A stretch of 55,436 nt of DNA from Hyphomicrobiales bacterium (lineage in GTDB: Bacteria > Pseudomonadota > Alphaproteobacteria > Rhizobiales > Rhizobiaceae). This document shows, in pieces, positions 27,535-36,223 of the stretch. The stretch covers positions 1 through 55,436 of the forward strand of contig JAFKJW010000188.1 of the NCBI GenBank assembly GCA_017305925.1, read 5' to 3'. Position numbers and translations under genes: made by a program. A model generated the notes under the pieces. The model saw only the letters and a program-made list of their open reading frames with translations, was not told where the DNA came from and did not search any database. Positions within the stretch are counted from its first letter, which is position 1, and every line of letters starts with the position of its first letter.

Positions 27535-28074
27535 TCAGCCGCCGCGGCAAGGTCCCCGCGCGACAACCCGGTAGCCCGCGCCTTCCGCCTCGCAGGAATT
27601 GCCGAATGTTTGGACGCTGCCGCCGCGCCGCGCGCAGACCGGGGCGTAGATCATCGCGCAGGCCCGCGGCTCTTCGCGGTCGCGCCGGCATTCGCCTTCG
27701 CCGATCACGCGATAGCCGCCGGCCTCTGCCATGCAGGCATTGGCGAAAGTCCGCCGCTCGCCGCCTCGCCGCGCGCAGACCGGCGCATATTCGCGGGTGC
27801 AGGCGCGCGGACCTCTGTCGTCGTCGCGCCGGCATTCGCCACGGCGTTGCACGCGGTAGCCGGAGCGCTCCGCCATGCAGGCGTTGGAGAAGGTCCGTTG
27901 CTCACCGCCCCGTCGCGCACAGACCGGATTATAGTCCGCGGTACAGAATTGCGGTCCGTCCGGCCGCGGCCGCGGACGGTCTTCGTCGACCACGACCGTG
28001 CAGGCCGAAAGCGCGGCGCCCACGAAGAGCAGGACCGAAGCGGTTCGTACAAAGAGCCTCCATGCCAGTGCCAT
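27535..28074 (-). CDS. Lipoprotein with three Kazal-type protease-inhibitor domains
   Basis: This 179-residue protein has a lipoprotein signal peptide (lipobox ALSAC, Cys25) and three tandem Kazal-like domains (about 43-80, 90-130 and 136-175). Each has the pattern C-x-x-x-Y-x-PVCARRGG-x-x-x-TF-x-N-x-C-x-AE-x-x-GYRV-x-x-x-G-x-C. The copies are very similar, indicating recent internal duplication. Kazal domains inhibit serine proteases, so an envelope-protective or host-facing inhibitor role is inferred. The ATG at 28074 has GGGAGAG upstream and begins the signal peptide; longer in-frame starts are not supported. It may be expressed upstream of uvrB (108-bp gap). Confidence 0.88.
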   Translation of the reverse strand: MALAWRLFVRTASVLLFVGAALSACTVVVDEDRPRPRPDGPQFCTADYNPVCARRGGEQRTFSNACMAERSGYRVQRRGECRRDDDRGPRACTREYAPVCARRGGERRTFANACMAEAGGYRVIGEGECRRDREEPRACAMIYAPVCARRGGSVQTFGNSCEAEGAGYRVVARGPCRGG

Positions 28075-28261
28075 GCCGTCTCTCCCTTCTCGCAGACCAG
28101 TCCACCGGCCGATCCTGTAGATTCTCCATGCAAAAGCAAGGTTCTTGTCGCGGCGGGCCAACGTTCAGGGGGATTGCTGGCGCGCCGCCGCGGTATCCGC
28201 TTTTGACTTGCATTCGCCCCGTCGCTTGCCTACGTCGATGGCGACGAGTGGAGACCACGCC

Positions 28262-28576
28262 ATGTCGACCGGCCCGAACCGCCTCCTGGACGAATTCGCC
28301 AAGCTGATGACCGACGCGGCCGGCGCCGCGCAGGGAGTGCGTCGCGAGGTCGAGGGCGCCTTCCGCAGCCAGGCCGAGCGGCTGATCAATTCCATGGACG
28401 TGGTGCAGCGCGAGGAGTTCGAGGCCGTCCGCGACATGGCGGCCAAGGCCCGCGCGCAGAACGAGGCTCTCGCGGCCCGCATCGGCGAATTGGAGGCGCG
28501 GCTCGCCGCGCTCGACGGCGGCGCGGCCCAGAAACCGGCCGCGAGACGCACTCCGAAGGCGGATCCGAAAAAATAA
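28262..28576 (+). CDS. ubiK: Ubiquinone biosynthesis accessory factor UbiK (BMFP family)
   Basis: This 104-residue protein is of the BMFP/UbiK family. It has an amphipathic N-terminal segment (LLDEFAKLMTDAAGAAQGV), the conserved VVQREEFEAVRDMAAKARAQNEALAARI coiled coil (about 58-90) that trimerises, and a Lys/Ala-rich tail. In E. coli UbiK binds the UbiJ lipid-binding scaffold and aids aerobic ubiquinone synthesis. The ATG at 28262 follows GTGGAGACC. It is divergent from the Kazal lipoprotein gene. A short hairpin (CCCC-GAAAAA-GGGG, 28687-28700) lies over 100 bases downstream. Confidence 0.85.
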   Translation: MSTGPNRLLDEFAKLMTDAAGAAQGVRREVEGAFRSQAERLINSMDVVQREEFEAVRDMAAKARAQNEALAARIGELEARLAALDGGAAQKPAARRTPKADPKK

Positions 28577-28869
28577 TCGGCAAGTTTTCCACAGGCCTCG
28601 AAAAGCTGAAAACGCTGCCGCGTGAATCGCTTAAGCTTTCCGCCGTCGCTTGGCCGGCTTTCGATTTCCACACATCCGGCCGCTTCCCCCGAAAAAGGGG
28701 CTGGTCAGCAGACTCTCTATCAATACACTGAAATTACTGCATGATTCGGAGACGGATCGCGCATTGGCAGCAAGGCTCGATCTGTCTTTCCGGCCGGTTG
28801 CCGGCGGGTTCGCGTTTCAGCGTCTTGCCGCAGAGCGTCCTGGCGCCGCGTTGGAATGGGGATCGGATC
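28577..28869. other. Intergenic region between ubiK and ybjN-like gene
   Basis: No gene is supported here. The only structure seen is a 4-bp GC stem with an A-rich loop (28687-28700). The final 120 bases are open in the same frame as the next gene but do not look coding. A promoter for 28870 probably lies here, but none is clear. Confidence 0.4.
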
Positions 28870-29370
28870 ATGGAACTTGTCGAGTTCGAAGCATCGCGCG
28901 AAATTCATCCGGTCGACGTGATCGAGCAGGTCGCGCATGCGAACGAGTGGTCGTTCGAGCGGAGCAACGACGACGAGATCTCCATCACCGTCGCGGGGCT
29001 GTGGACGGAATATCAGGTCTCCTTCTCCTGGATGGAGGATTTCGAGGCCCTGCATCTGGCATGCGCCTTCGACCTGAAGGTGGGCGAGCCCCGCACGCTG
29101 GAGGTGATGCGCCTGCTCTCCATGATCAACGAGCAGATGCTGTTCGGCCATTTCGATCTCTGGGAGCAGGAAGGCGCCATCATGTTCCGCCAGTCGCTGC
29201 TGCTTGCCGGCGGGGCCGAGCCCACCAGCAAGCAGGTGGAAGGGCTGCTGTCCAACGCGCTGGAGGCCTGCGAATGCTATTTCCAGGCGTTCCAGTTCGT
29301 CGTCTGGTCCGGCACGCCGGCGAAGGACGCGCTGGCCAGCGTGCTCTTTGAGACGAAGGGCAACGCCTGA
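28870..29370 (+). CDS. YbjN domain-containing protein
   Basis: This 166-residue soluble protein has a YbjN domain, which has a type III secretion chaperone-like fold. It includes the N-terminal [20 protein letters not shown], the [30 protein letters not shown] core, and [17 protein letters not shown] near the end. YbjN-family proteins are small acidic proteins of uncertain role linked to stress or motility. The ATG at 28870 gives the family N-terminus. csaA follows 2 bases after its stop, so the two genes are very probably co-translated. Confidence 0.82.
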   Translation: MELVEFEASREIHPVDVIEQVAHANEWSFERSNDDEISITVAGLWTEYQVSFSWMEDFEALHLACAFDLKVGEPRTLEVMRLLSMINEQMLFGHFDLWEQEGAIMFRQSLLLAGGAEPTSKQVEGLLSNALEACECYFQAFQFVVWSGTPAKDALASVLFETKGNA

Positions 29371-29372
29371 CG

Positions 29373-29729
29373 ATGTCCGGCGGCGAGCGCAAGCCGGAAA
29401 TCGCCTTCGCGGATTTCGACAAGGTGGACATCCGTGCCGGCACGATCGTCGAGGCCGAGCCTTATCCCGAGGCGCGCAAGCCGGCGATCAAGCTGAGGAT
29501 CGACTTCGGCCCGGACATCGGCGTCAAGCGCTCGTCGGCGCAGATCACCAAATACTATCAGCCCGAGACGCTGGTGGGCAGGCAGGTGTTCGCGGTCGTC
29601 AATTTTCCGCCGCGGCAGATCGGCAAGTTCATGTCCGAAGTGCTCACCCTTGGCTTCCCGGACGAGGAAGGCGCCGTGGTGCTCGGTGCCATCGACCGTA
29701 AGGTGCCGGACGGCGGACGCCTCTTCTAA
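29373..29729 (+). CDS. csaA: tRNA-binding domain protein CsaA
   Basis: This 118-residue single-domain protein has the OB-fold tRNA-binding (EMAP/Arc1p) signature [20 protein letters not shown], then [20 protein letters not shown] and [18 protein letters not shown]. It forms dimers that bind tRNA in solved family members; a chaperone role in protein export was proposed in Bacillus. Length and motifs are typical of CsaA. It follows the ybjN-like gene with a 2-base gap, forming a two-gene unit. Confidence 0.9.
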   Translation: MSGGERKPEIAFADFDKVDIRAGTIVEAEPYPEARKPAIKLRIDFGPDIGVKRSSAQITKYYQPETLVGRQVFAVVNFPPRQIGKFMSEVLTLGFPDEEGAVVLGAIDRKVPDGGRLF

Positions 29730-29977
29730 GCGGAGGTTTGAGGAATTGCGTGAGCGCGGGCTGCAAAATGGCGGTTTCTGCGCTTCCACGCTCACAGACG
29801 CGAATGTATGCTCCGTTCGTCGCCGCACGACCCCGGAACCACCGTTTCCGCCACGTTTTGACGCATCTCCAAATGGTTTTTGAACGATACGTGATAAAGA
29901 CAATCGCATTCTCCGTATTGATTTGATGGGGAAGCGCAGACTAAATTTGTGTCAGCGAAGCGGTAGCTGAAAGTCCG

Positions 29978-30382
29978 ATGAACGCTGAGCCAGCCACGCA
30001 GTCCAGACGCAGCGCCACATTCATGATGCGTGTGCTGCTGTGGATCGTGGCGGCGTTCTCCGTTCCGGATTTCCTGCCGACTGCGGCGCAAGCCGGACGC
30101 CTTGCCGACCAGGTCCTTTCCGCCGTCTGCGCGGAGGCCGCGGCAGAAGCCGTCTCCTCCCCGGCAGCAACACAGGCCGCGACGGCGGGCGACGACGCTC
30201 TGCCGGATATCGGCCTGCCCGGCGTCGAGCCGGTGTCGGACGGCGACAGCGGCCTTACCGGTCCGCTGCTCGTCATCCCAGGCAATACGGCCGCCGAGCC
30301 GGTCGGAATCCTCGCTGCCCAGTGCCGGGACGGGCAGCCTTGCCCGGCGTTCCGGTCCCGCGCTCCTCCGCGGCTGCTCTGA
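29978..30382 (+). CDS. Hypothetical exported protein
   Basis: This 134-residue protein is predicted to have an N-terminal signal peptide (basic start, hydrophobic FMMRVLLWIVAAFSVPDFL, Ala-rich cleavage site near residue 38). An acidic Ala/Pro/Gly-rich mature part with two cysteines near the end (AAQCRDGQPCPAF) follows. I do not recognise a family. Third-position GC is high in this frame and in others, so this could be a chance frame. An 18-base perfect GC palindrome (30388-30405) lies right after its stop and could end its transcript. The preceding 248 bases hold no other supported gene. Confidence 0.4.
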   Translation: MNAEPATQSRRSATFMMRVLLWIVAAFSVPDFLPTAAQAGRLADQVLSAVCAEAAAEAVSSPAATQAATAGDDALPDIGLPGVEPVSDGDSGLTGPLLVIPGNTAAEPVGILAAQCRDGQPCPAFRSRAPPRLL

Positions 30383-30494
30383 CGCTCGCGCCGCCGCGGC
30401 GGCGCACGGACTGCAAGAGCATCGAGAAAAACGCCGGATCCGAACGGCACAGCAAGCCTTCCGTTCTCCCGGCAAATCCATCAGGAGACCACCC

Positions 30495-30665
30495 ATGTCC
30501 AAGACCCATCCCCTCGGCTTCCGCATCGAGCGCGACATCAAGGAGGCGCTGGTCAAGGCCGCGAAGGACGACCATCGTTCCGTGTCCTCGCTCGTCGAAC
30601 TGGTGCTGGCGCGCTGGCTGAAGGAGCGCGGCTATTTGCGCGAGCAGCTCGACAACGCGGCCTGA
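30495..30665 (+). CDS. Small ribbon-helix-helix-like protein
   Basis: This 56-residue protein (GFRIERDIKEALVKAAKDDH then SVSSLVELVLARWLKERGYL) has the beta-helix-helix pattern of ribbon-helix-helix DNA-binding proteins such as Arc or CopG. An AGGAG ribbon of the ribosome-binding site lies 8 bases before the ATG at 30495. No toxin gene follows, so it is more likely an orphan regulator than an antitoxin. A strong intrinsic terminator lies about 110 bases downstream. Confidence 0.7.
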   Translation: MSKTHPLGFRIERDIKEALVKAAKDDHRSVSSLVELVLARWLKERGYLREQLDNAA

Positions 30666-30777
30666 CATCGTCGGAACGCCGTCCGGCGAAGGCTTTGCCT
30701 GGCCGATCGGAAGCCGCCCGGTATCCGCCGTGCGGCCGACGATCGCGAGGAACGTCCTTCGCCGGAACTCCCTGCCC

Positions 30778-30801
30778 GGCCGCGGAAGCCGCGGCCTTTT
30801 T
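30778..30801 (+). terminator. Intrinsic terminator after the ribbon-helix-helix gene
   Basis: A perfect 8-bp stem (GGCCGCGG with CCGCGGCC, 3-base loop) is followed by TTTTT (30797-30801). It separates the small regulator gene from the MHS transporter promoter region, which contains a CCCCCCGGGGG palindrome near 30838-30848. Confidence 0.85.
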
Positions 30802-30928
30802 AGACTAAAGTCATACTCCTAAAGCATCGCTGTTTGCCCCCCGGGGGAATCGCTACCCTCTCCGATCAGGCAGGCGCTTGCCCTTACGCAAGGCGCGCAC
30901 GGCCTGAAAGCCTCGGGAGGACACATCA

Positions 30929-32818
30929 ATGGCTATGGCAACAGCGGCTGGCAGGACCAGCCGGGGCATGACGCGGGAGGAGAAGAAGGTCATCTTCGCC
31001 TCCTCGCTCGGAACGGTCTTCGAGTGGTACGATTTCTACCTCTACGGCTCGCTGGCGGCCTTCATCGGCTCCACCTTCTTCAGCCCGGCGATCCCGGAAG
31101 CCACGCGCAACATCTTCGCCTTGCTCGCCTTCGCCGCCGGCTTCCTGGTGCGCCCCTTCGGTGCGCTGGTCTTCGGCCGCATCGGCGATCTGGTCGGCCG
31201 CAAATACACCTTCCTCGTCACCATGACGATCATGGGCCTGTCGACCTTCCTGGTCGGCATCCTGCCCGGCTATGCGAGCTGGGGCATCCTGGCGCCGGTC
31301 ATCCTGATCGTGCTGCGCATGCTGCAAGGCCTGGCGCTCGGCGGCGAATATGGCGGCGCAGCGACCTATGTCGCCGAGCATGCGCCGGACGACCGCCGCG
31401 GCTACTACACCTCGTGGATCCAGACCACGGCCACGCTCGGCCTCTTCCTCTCGCTCATCGTCATCCTGCTCGTGCAGGCCTCCCTGAGCAAGGAGACCTA
31501 CGCGGCCTGGGGCTGGCGCATCCCCTTCATCGTCTCCTTCTTCCTGCTCGCCATTTCGGTCTGGATCCGGCTGTCGCTGTCCGAATCGCCGACCTTCAAG
31601 CGCATGAAGGAAGAGGGCAAGGGCTCCAAGGCACCGCTGACCGAGGCTTTCGGCCAATGGAAGAACGCCCGCATCGCTCTTCTGGCTCTGCTCGGCCTGA
31701 CCGCCGGCCAAGCCGTCGTCTGGTACAACGGCCAGTTCTACGCCCTGTTCTTCCTGCAGAACGTGCTGAAACTCGACGCTTGGTCGGTCAACGTCATGAT
31801 CGCCATCGCGCTGGCGATCGGCTCGATCTTCTTCGTCGTCTTCGGCTGGTTGTCCGACAAGATCGGCCGCAAGCCGATCATCATGGCGGGACTGGCGCTC
31901 GCCGTGGTCTGCACCTTCCCGCTGTTCAAGGCGCTCACCTGGTCCGCCAACCCGGCGCTCGCCACCGCCCAGCAGAACACCCGCGCAACCGTCACGGCCG
32001 CCCCCGGCGACTGCAAGTTCCAGTTCAATCCGGTCGGCACGGCGAAGTTCACCACCTCCTGCGACATCGCGACCTCGTTCCTGACCAAAAACTCCGTGCC
32101 GTATGACGTGGTGGCAACGGCCGCGCCCGGCACGGCGGCAGTGGTCAAGATCGGCGAGGAAACGGTCGAGTCCTACGACGCCATCGCCGCCGGTGATCAG
32201 GCCAAGGCCAAGGAGGCCGCCTTCGCCAAGGCGATCAACCTGTCGCTCCAGGACGGCGGCTATCCGCTGAAGCGGGCCACCTCCACCGTGGCCGACCAGA
32301 AGCTCGACGCATTCGTCGCCGCCAATCCGGAACTGAAGCTCGACGCCGCGGCGATCCGCGCCGGCGAAAAGGCGACGGTGCCGGTGGACAAGGCGATCGC
32401 CGACAAGCTGATCACCGCCGAGGAGGCGAACGGAGCCACCGAGATCACCACCTATTCGATCCCGAACTCCGGCGCCTTTTCCATGTTCGCAGACCCGGCC
32501 GCAGTGAACTGGCCGATGACGATCGGCATCCTGTTCATCCTCGTCCTCTTCGTGACGATGGTCTACGGCCCGATCGCCGCGATCCTTGTCGAGATGTTCC
32601 CGACGCGCATCCGCTACACCGGTATGTCGCTGCCCTACCACATCGGCAATGGCTGGTTCGGCGGCCTGCTCCCGGCGACCGTCTTCGCGCTGAGTGCCCT
32701 CAAGGGCGACATCTATTACGGGCTTTGGTATCCGGTGGTGATCGCCGCCATGTCGCTGGTCATCGGCATGATCTTCGTGCGCGATACGCTGGGGACCGAT
32801 CTGCACGCCAAGGACTGA
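30929..32818 (+). CDS. MHS-family (metabolite:H+ symporter) MFS transporter with a large extra loop
   Basis: This 629-residue inner-membrane transporter has 12 predicted membrane helices. Family motifs include SSLGTVFEWYDFYLYGSLA (about 30-48), FGRIGDLVGRKYTFLVTMT, LQGLALGGEYGGAATYVAE and GWLSDKIGRKPIIMAG. Members import carboxylates, proline, betaine or shikimate with protons. Unusually, a soluble stretch of about 190 residues (about 338-526) sits between helices 9 and 10. It has two cysteines (GDCKFQF and TTSCDIA) and is predicted to be on the periplasmic side. Normal MHS proteins are about 430-550 residues. A strong terminator follows the gene. Confidence 0.88.
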   Translation: MAMATAAGRTSRGMTREEKKVIFASSLGTVFEWYDFYLYGSLAAFIGSTFFSPAIPEATRNIFALLAFAAGFLVRPFGALVFGRIGDLVGRKYTFLVTMTIMGLSTFLVGILPGYASWGILAPVILIVLRMLQGLALGGEYGGAATYVAEHAPDDRRGYYTSWIQTTATLGLFLSLIVILLVQASLSKETYAAWGWRIPFIVSFFLLAISVWIRLSLSESPTFKRMKEEGKGSKAPLTEAFGQWKNARIALLALLGLTAGQAVVWYNGQFYALFFLQNVLKLDAWSVNVMIAIALAIGSIFFVVFGWLSDKIGRKPIIMAGLALAVVCTFPLFKALTWSANPALATAQQNTRATVTAAPGDCKFQFNPVGTAKFTTSCDIATSFLTKNSVPYDVVATAAPGTAAVVKIGEETVESYDAIAAGDQAKAKEAAFAKAINLSLQDGGYPLKRATSTVADQKLDAFVAANPELKLDAAAIRAGEKATVPVDKAIADKLITAEEANGATEITTYSIPNSGAFSMFADPAAVNWPMTIGILFILVLFVTMVYGPIAAILVEMFPTRIRYTGMSLPYHIGNGWFGGLLPATVFALSALKGDIYYGLWYPVVIAAMSLVIGMIFVRDTLGTDLHAKD

Positions 32819-32838
32819 GGCGTCCGCTGCGCATCACG

Positions 32839-32871
32839 ATGTCCGGCGGGCGACCGCCGGACATTTCTTTT
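32839..32871 (+). terminator. Intrinsic terminator of the MHS transporter gene
   Basis: A perfect 11-bp stem (32839-32849 with 32854-32864, loop GCGA) is followed by TTCTTTT. It lies between convergent genes. Confidence 0.88.
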
Positions 32872-32887
32872 GGATCGTTCCCCGCCT

Positions 32888-34294
32888 TCAGGCCGGCACG
32901 CGGATGACCGCGCGCAGGCCGCCGAGCGTGCTCTGGTCGAGCGTGATGTCGCCGCCATGGCTGCGCGCGATGTCACGGGCGATCGAAAGGCCGAGACCCG
33001 TGCCGCCCGTGTCCTGGTTGCGCGCCTCGTCGAGCCGGAAGAACGGCTTGAACACGTCTTCCCGACGCTCGGGCGGTATGCCCGGACCGTCGTCGTCGAT
33101 CGTCACCGTGAGCCAGCCGCGCTTGTGCACCGCGCCGACCTTCACCGTCTTGGCATAGCGGAAGGCGTTGCCCGTCACGTTGCCGAGGAGCCGGGCGAAG
33201 GCGTGCGGCCGCACCTGGATCTGCGGCGTGCCGACGATGCGCGTCGTGACCGTCCGCCCGAGCAGCTTGGCTTCCTCGGTCAGCCGCTCGAAATGCGCTG
33301 CGAGGTCCAGTGTCCCGGTATCTTCGAGCGCCTCGCCCCGCGCAAAGGCGAGGTAGCCTTCCAGCATCGATTCCATGTCGTCGATGTCCTGGTTCAGCGC
33401 CTCGGTATCGACCTTCCTGCCCCCCATGGCGAGTTGCAGCCGGAAGCGCGTCAGGATGGTGCGCAGATCGTGGGAAACCCCGCTCAGCATGGCGGTGCGC
33501 TGCTCGATCTGCCGCTCGATGCGCTCGCGCATCTGGATGAAGGCGACGCCGGCGCGCCGCACTTCTTCCGCGCCGCGCGGCTTGAAACCCTCGGGCGGCG
33601 GGCGTCCCTTGCCGAAACTCTCGGCCGCTTCCGCGAGTTGTAGGATCGGCCGGATCTGGTTGCGCAGGAACGGGATGGCGATGATGAGCAGCACGAGCGA
33701 CGTCCCCACCATCCAGGTCAGGAAGATGTAGGTGTTGGGCGCGTAGGCCTGACTGCGGCGGGCGAAGACGCGCAGCACCTTGCCGTCGAGCTGGATGCGG
33801 ATCTCGATGATGTTGGAGTTGCCGACCGTGTCGATCCAGAACGGCCGGTTGATCTGCTTGGTGATCTCGCGCGACAGCGACCTGTCGAGGATCGAGAAGA
33901 AGGGCTTCGGTCCCGGCGGCGGCAGCGGGTCCGGGGGCAGTATGTCGACCTTGAGGGCGAGGCGGTCCCCGGCCAGCTTCACGATGCTCGAATAATCGTC
34001 GCCGGGCGTCGCCTCGATCAGCTCGACGATCGCCGAGATGTCGCGCGTCACCGCCTCGGAGAGGCGCTGCGTGACCGTCTGCCAGTGCCGTTCCATGAAC
34101 ACGAAGGCGATGACGGACTGAAGCAGGATCATCGGCGCGATCACGATGATCAGCGAGCGCGCGTAAAGGCGCTTCGGCATGTAGCGCGAGATCAGCCGCC
34201 AGAAGCGATTCCACGCCCGCCGCGTCACCGGCAGGCCGCCAGCCAGGCGTTTGTGCAGCGTCGGAAAGCGGCGGCTGGTGTCGGTGGCGCTCAT
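32888..34294 (-). CDS. Sensor histidine kinase, EnvZ-like
   Basis: This 468-residue membrane kinase has transmembrane helices at about 47-67 and 190-210 flanking a periplasmic domain of about 120 residues. A HAMP linker follows, then a dimerisation helix with the phospho-accepting His275 in SGVSHDLRTILTRFRLQL, and an ATPase domain with NVTGNAFRYA (N box), DDDGPGIP (G1) and TGGTGLGLSIAR (G2). The ATG at 34294 has AGGAACG just upstream; a GTG at 34312 is less likely. The gene follows petR on the same strand (39-bp gap), so it is probably the PetR partner kinase. The signal is unknown. Confidence 0.92.
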   Translation of the reverse strand: MSATDTSRRFPTLHKRLAGGLPVTRRAWNRFWRLISRYMPKRLYARSLIIVIAPMILLQSVIAFVFMERHWQTVTQRLSEAVTRDISAIVELIEATPGDDYSSIVKLAGDRLALKVDILPPDPLPPPGPKPFFSILDRSLSREITKQINRPFWIDTVGNSNIIEIRIQLDGKVLRVFARRSQAYAPNTYIFLTWMVGTSLVLLIIAIPFLRNQIRPILQLAEAAESFGKGRPPPEGFKPRGAEEVRRAGVAFIQMRERIERQIEQRTAMLSGVSHDLRTILTRFRLQLAMGGRKVDTEALNQDIDDMESMLEGYLAFARGEALEDTGTLDLAAHFERLTEEAKLLGRTVTTRIVGTPQIQVRPHAFARLLGNVTGNAFRYAKTVKVGAVHKRGWLTVTIDDDGPGIPPERREDVFKPFFRLDEARNQDTGGTGLGLSIARDIARSHGGDITLDQSTLGGLRAVIRVPA

Positions 34295-34333
34295 CGTTCC
34301 TGTCCGGCCCACATATATGGGTCCCGGCGGACC

Positions 34334-35053
34334 TTATTCCACGTTGAGGCGATACCCAATGCCGCGTACCGTCTGGAGCCAGAGCGGATTGGATGGGTCG
34401 CTCTCGATCTTGCGCCGCAGGCGGTTGATCTGCACGTCGATGGTACGCTCCCCGACGTCGGATTCGTCGGCGACGAGTTCGTGGCGGGCGACGGTCTCGC
34501 CCGCGCGCTCCGCGAAGATGGCGAGGATTTCCTGCTCCCGGTCGGTGAGTTTTATGATCTCCGCCCCCTTCTTCAGTTCCCGCCGCGCAAGCTGGAAGGT
34601 GTAGGGACCGAACACGAGCTGCTCGACCCTTGGCGCCGGCGCGGGGCCGCCCCGCCGCAAGATGTTGTTGATGCGCAGGATCAGCTCGCGCGGGTCGAAT
34701 GGCTTGGGCAGATAGTCGTCCGCCCCCGCCTCCAGCCCGGCGATGCGGCTGTCCGTTTCCGAAAGCGCGGTGAGCATCAGGATCGGCACGTTCTTCTCGT
34801 CGCGCAGCGAGCGCGTGAGTTCGACGCCCGTCTCGCCCGGCATCATGACGTCGAGGACCAGGAGGTCGAAATCCAGCCCGGCCAGCTTGCGGCGCGCTTC
34901 CGCGGCGGTCGCCGCCACCGTGACGCGGAAGCCGTTCTCGGTGAGATACTGCTTCAGGAGGTTGCGGATGCGCGTATCGTCGTCGACGACGAGCAGATGC
35001 GGCGCGTCGTCGCCTGGAATGCCGGACCGGTCCGGCAGCTCAGCGGTTTCCAT
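34334..35053 (-). CDS. petR: OmpR-family response regulator (PetR-like)
   Basis: This 239-residue regulator has a receiver domain (about 18-135) with the acidic pair DDD (24-26), phospho-acceptor Asp68 in LLVLDVMMPGETG and Lys in YLPKPFDPREL. A winged-helix DNA-binding domain (about 145-238) ends in RTIDVQINRLRRKIESD and QTVRGIGYRLNVE. It overlaps the MarR-type gene upstream by 14 bases. In Rhodobacter capsulatus the PetP (MarR)-PetR (OmpR) pair was found next to petABC and is essential. The same adjacent pair here, followed by a kinase, supports the name. petABC lies about 16 kb away in this window. Confidence 0.85.
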   Translation of the reverse strand: METAELPDRSGIPGDDAPHLLVVDDDTRIRNLLKQYLTENGFRVTVAATAAEARRKLAGLDFDLLVLDVMMPGETGVELTRSLRDEKNVPILMLTALSETDSRIAGLEAGADDYLPKPFDPRELILRINNILRRGGPAPAPRVEQLVFGPYTFQLARRELKKGAEIIKLTDREQEILAIFAERAGETVARHELVADESDVGERTIDVQINRLRRKIESDPSNPLWLQTVRGIGYRLNVE

Positions 35054-35567
35054 CGCGGTCTTCTCCGTTGTTTCCCGGCAGATCGTCCACCTGCTTCCTG
35101 AGCTCGGGATTGACCATGGCCCTCAGGAAATGCTCAACCGCGAGCCGCTCCTGCGCGCTTCCGCCGTTCAGTGCAGCCGCGATGCGGCTGGATTGCGGCC
35201 GCGCCAGGTCGAGCGCCAGGCTGCGGCCCTTCGCGGTGGGATAGAGCTCGCGCTGGCGCCTGTCCCGCAGCCCCTGCACCTGCACGATGTGTCCGGTGTC
35301 GATCAGTTGCTTCAGGACGCGCGCGAGGCTCTGCTTGGTGATCTTCAGCACGTCGAGCAGTTCGGCCACCGTCAGGCCCGGTTTCCTGTTGACGAAATAC
35401 AGCACGCGATGATGGGCTCGCCCGAAGCCGTAGCGCTCGAGAATCTGGTCGGGGTCGGACGTGAAATCGCGATAGGCGAAGAAGAGCAGTTCGATCAGCG
35501 TGAGATCGATGCCGTCCTCCCGGGTCAGGGCGGTGCGGATCGGCTTGTCGGCGGCGCTGTGTGGCAT
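35040..35567 (-). CDS. petP: MarR-family transcriptional regulator (PetP-like)
   Basis: This 175-residue winged-helix protein of the MarR family has GFGRAHHRVLYFVNRKPGLT, ELLDVLKITKQSLARVLKQL (recognition helix) and LRDRRQRELYPTAKG (wing). The ATG at 35567 has GGGAG 6 bases upstream. Its 3' end overlaps petR by 14 bases, the translationally coupled arrangement known for petP-petR. Unlike most MarR genes it lies in an operon with a two-component system. The ligand is unknown. Confidence 0.85.
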   Translation of the reverse strand: MPHSAADKPIRTALTREDGIDLTLIELLFFAYRDFTSDPDQILERYGFGRAHHRVLYFVNRKPGLTVAELLDVLKITKQSLARVLKQLIDTGHIVQVQGLRDRRQRELYPTAKGRSLALDLARPQSSRIAAALNGGSAQERLAVEHFLRAMVNPELRKQVDDLPGNNGEDRDGNR

Positions 35568-35818
35568 GAAGCTCCCTTGATCGGATGCGCGGAACCGGTT
35601 CCAGGCATTCGGTTCATACAGATGTTTGTCAAGCTTTTGGGGCGAAGGCGACCGAAAAGCGCGGGCGAACGGCTTTCGCAACAGTTTTGCCTTGTCTCTG
35701 CCCGGTCCCCGGATCCGGCGGAGGCCTCCGGCCACGACATAGCATGGCATTTGACATTCGCGGCGATCGGAGATCATCTCCCCGCGACGGACTCACCGTC
35801 GTCGGAGGAGGGATATCC

Positions 35819-36136
35819 ATGGACTCGAACCTGATTGTTCAGCTGATCATCCAAGTGATCGCGGGCGTGGTCGGCGGCCAAGCCGTCGGCGCTGCCCTCA
35901 AGCAGGCGGCAATGTCGCAATTGCCGAAAATTCTGAGCGGCGCCATCGGCGGCGTCGCGGGCGGCCAGATTCTCGGCGCTCTGCTCGGCGGCAGCGCCGG
36001 CGTGGATCCGGCGACGGGTGCCGCGACGGGCGGCGCGCTCGGCGGCCTGCTCAGCAACGTGGTGGGCGGCGCCGGCGGCGGCGCGATCCTCACCGGAATC
36101 GTCGGCGCCGTCATGAAGTCGATGAACAAGGCCTGA
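35819..36136 (+). CDS. Glycine-rich small membrane protein, glycine-zipper type
   Basis: This 105-residue protein has two or three Gly/Ala-rich hydrophobic segments with GxxxG-type repeats (for example IIQVIAGVVGGQAVGAAL, LSGAIGGVAGGQILGALLGG and GGAGGGAILTGIVGAVM). It resembles the small rhizobial glycine-zipper proteins of unknown function. The ATG at 35819 has GGAGGAGGG upstream, a strong ribosome-binding site. It is divergent from petP. A stem-loop follows 23 bases after its stop. No enzymatic motif is present. Confidence 0.7.
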   Translation: MDSNLIVQLIIQVIAGVVGGQAVGAALKQAAMSQLPKILSGAIGGVAGGQILGALLGGSAGVDPATGAATGGALGGLLSNVVGGAGGGAILTGIVGAVMKSMNKA

Positions 36137-36159
36137 CCTTCCCCGCCAGTGCGGGCAAA

Positions 36160-36187
36160 ACGGGCGGCGCTGCCGCCCGTCATTGTT
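36160..36187 (+). terminator. Likely terminator after the glycine-zipper gene
   Basis: A perfect 9-bp stem (ACGGGCGGC with GCCGCCCGT, 3-base loop) is followed by CATTGTTT, a weak U-tract. Confidence 0.65.
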
Positions 36188-36223
36188 TGAGGCGGCAGGC
36201 GGCAGCATAGGAGATCGCCTATC

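Noticed and set aside
29941-30450. A minus-strand frame opposite 29978-30382
   Set aside because: It has no signal or domain and reads as Arg/Ser-rich; the plus frame has at least a signal peptide, though both are weak.
30926-32806. A 626-codon minus-strand frame opposite the MHS transporter
   Set aside because: Asp/Glu/Arg/His-rich antisense shadow; the plus strand encodes a clear 12-helix transporter.
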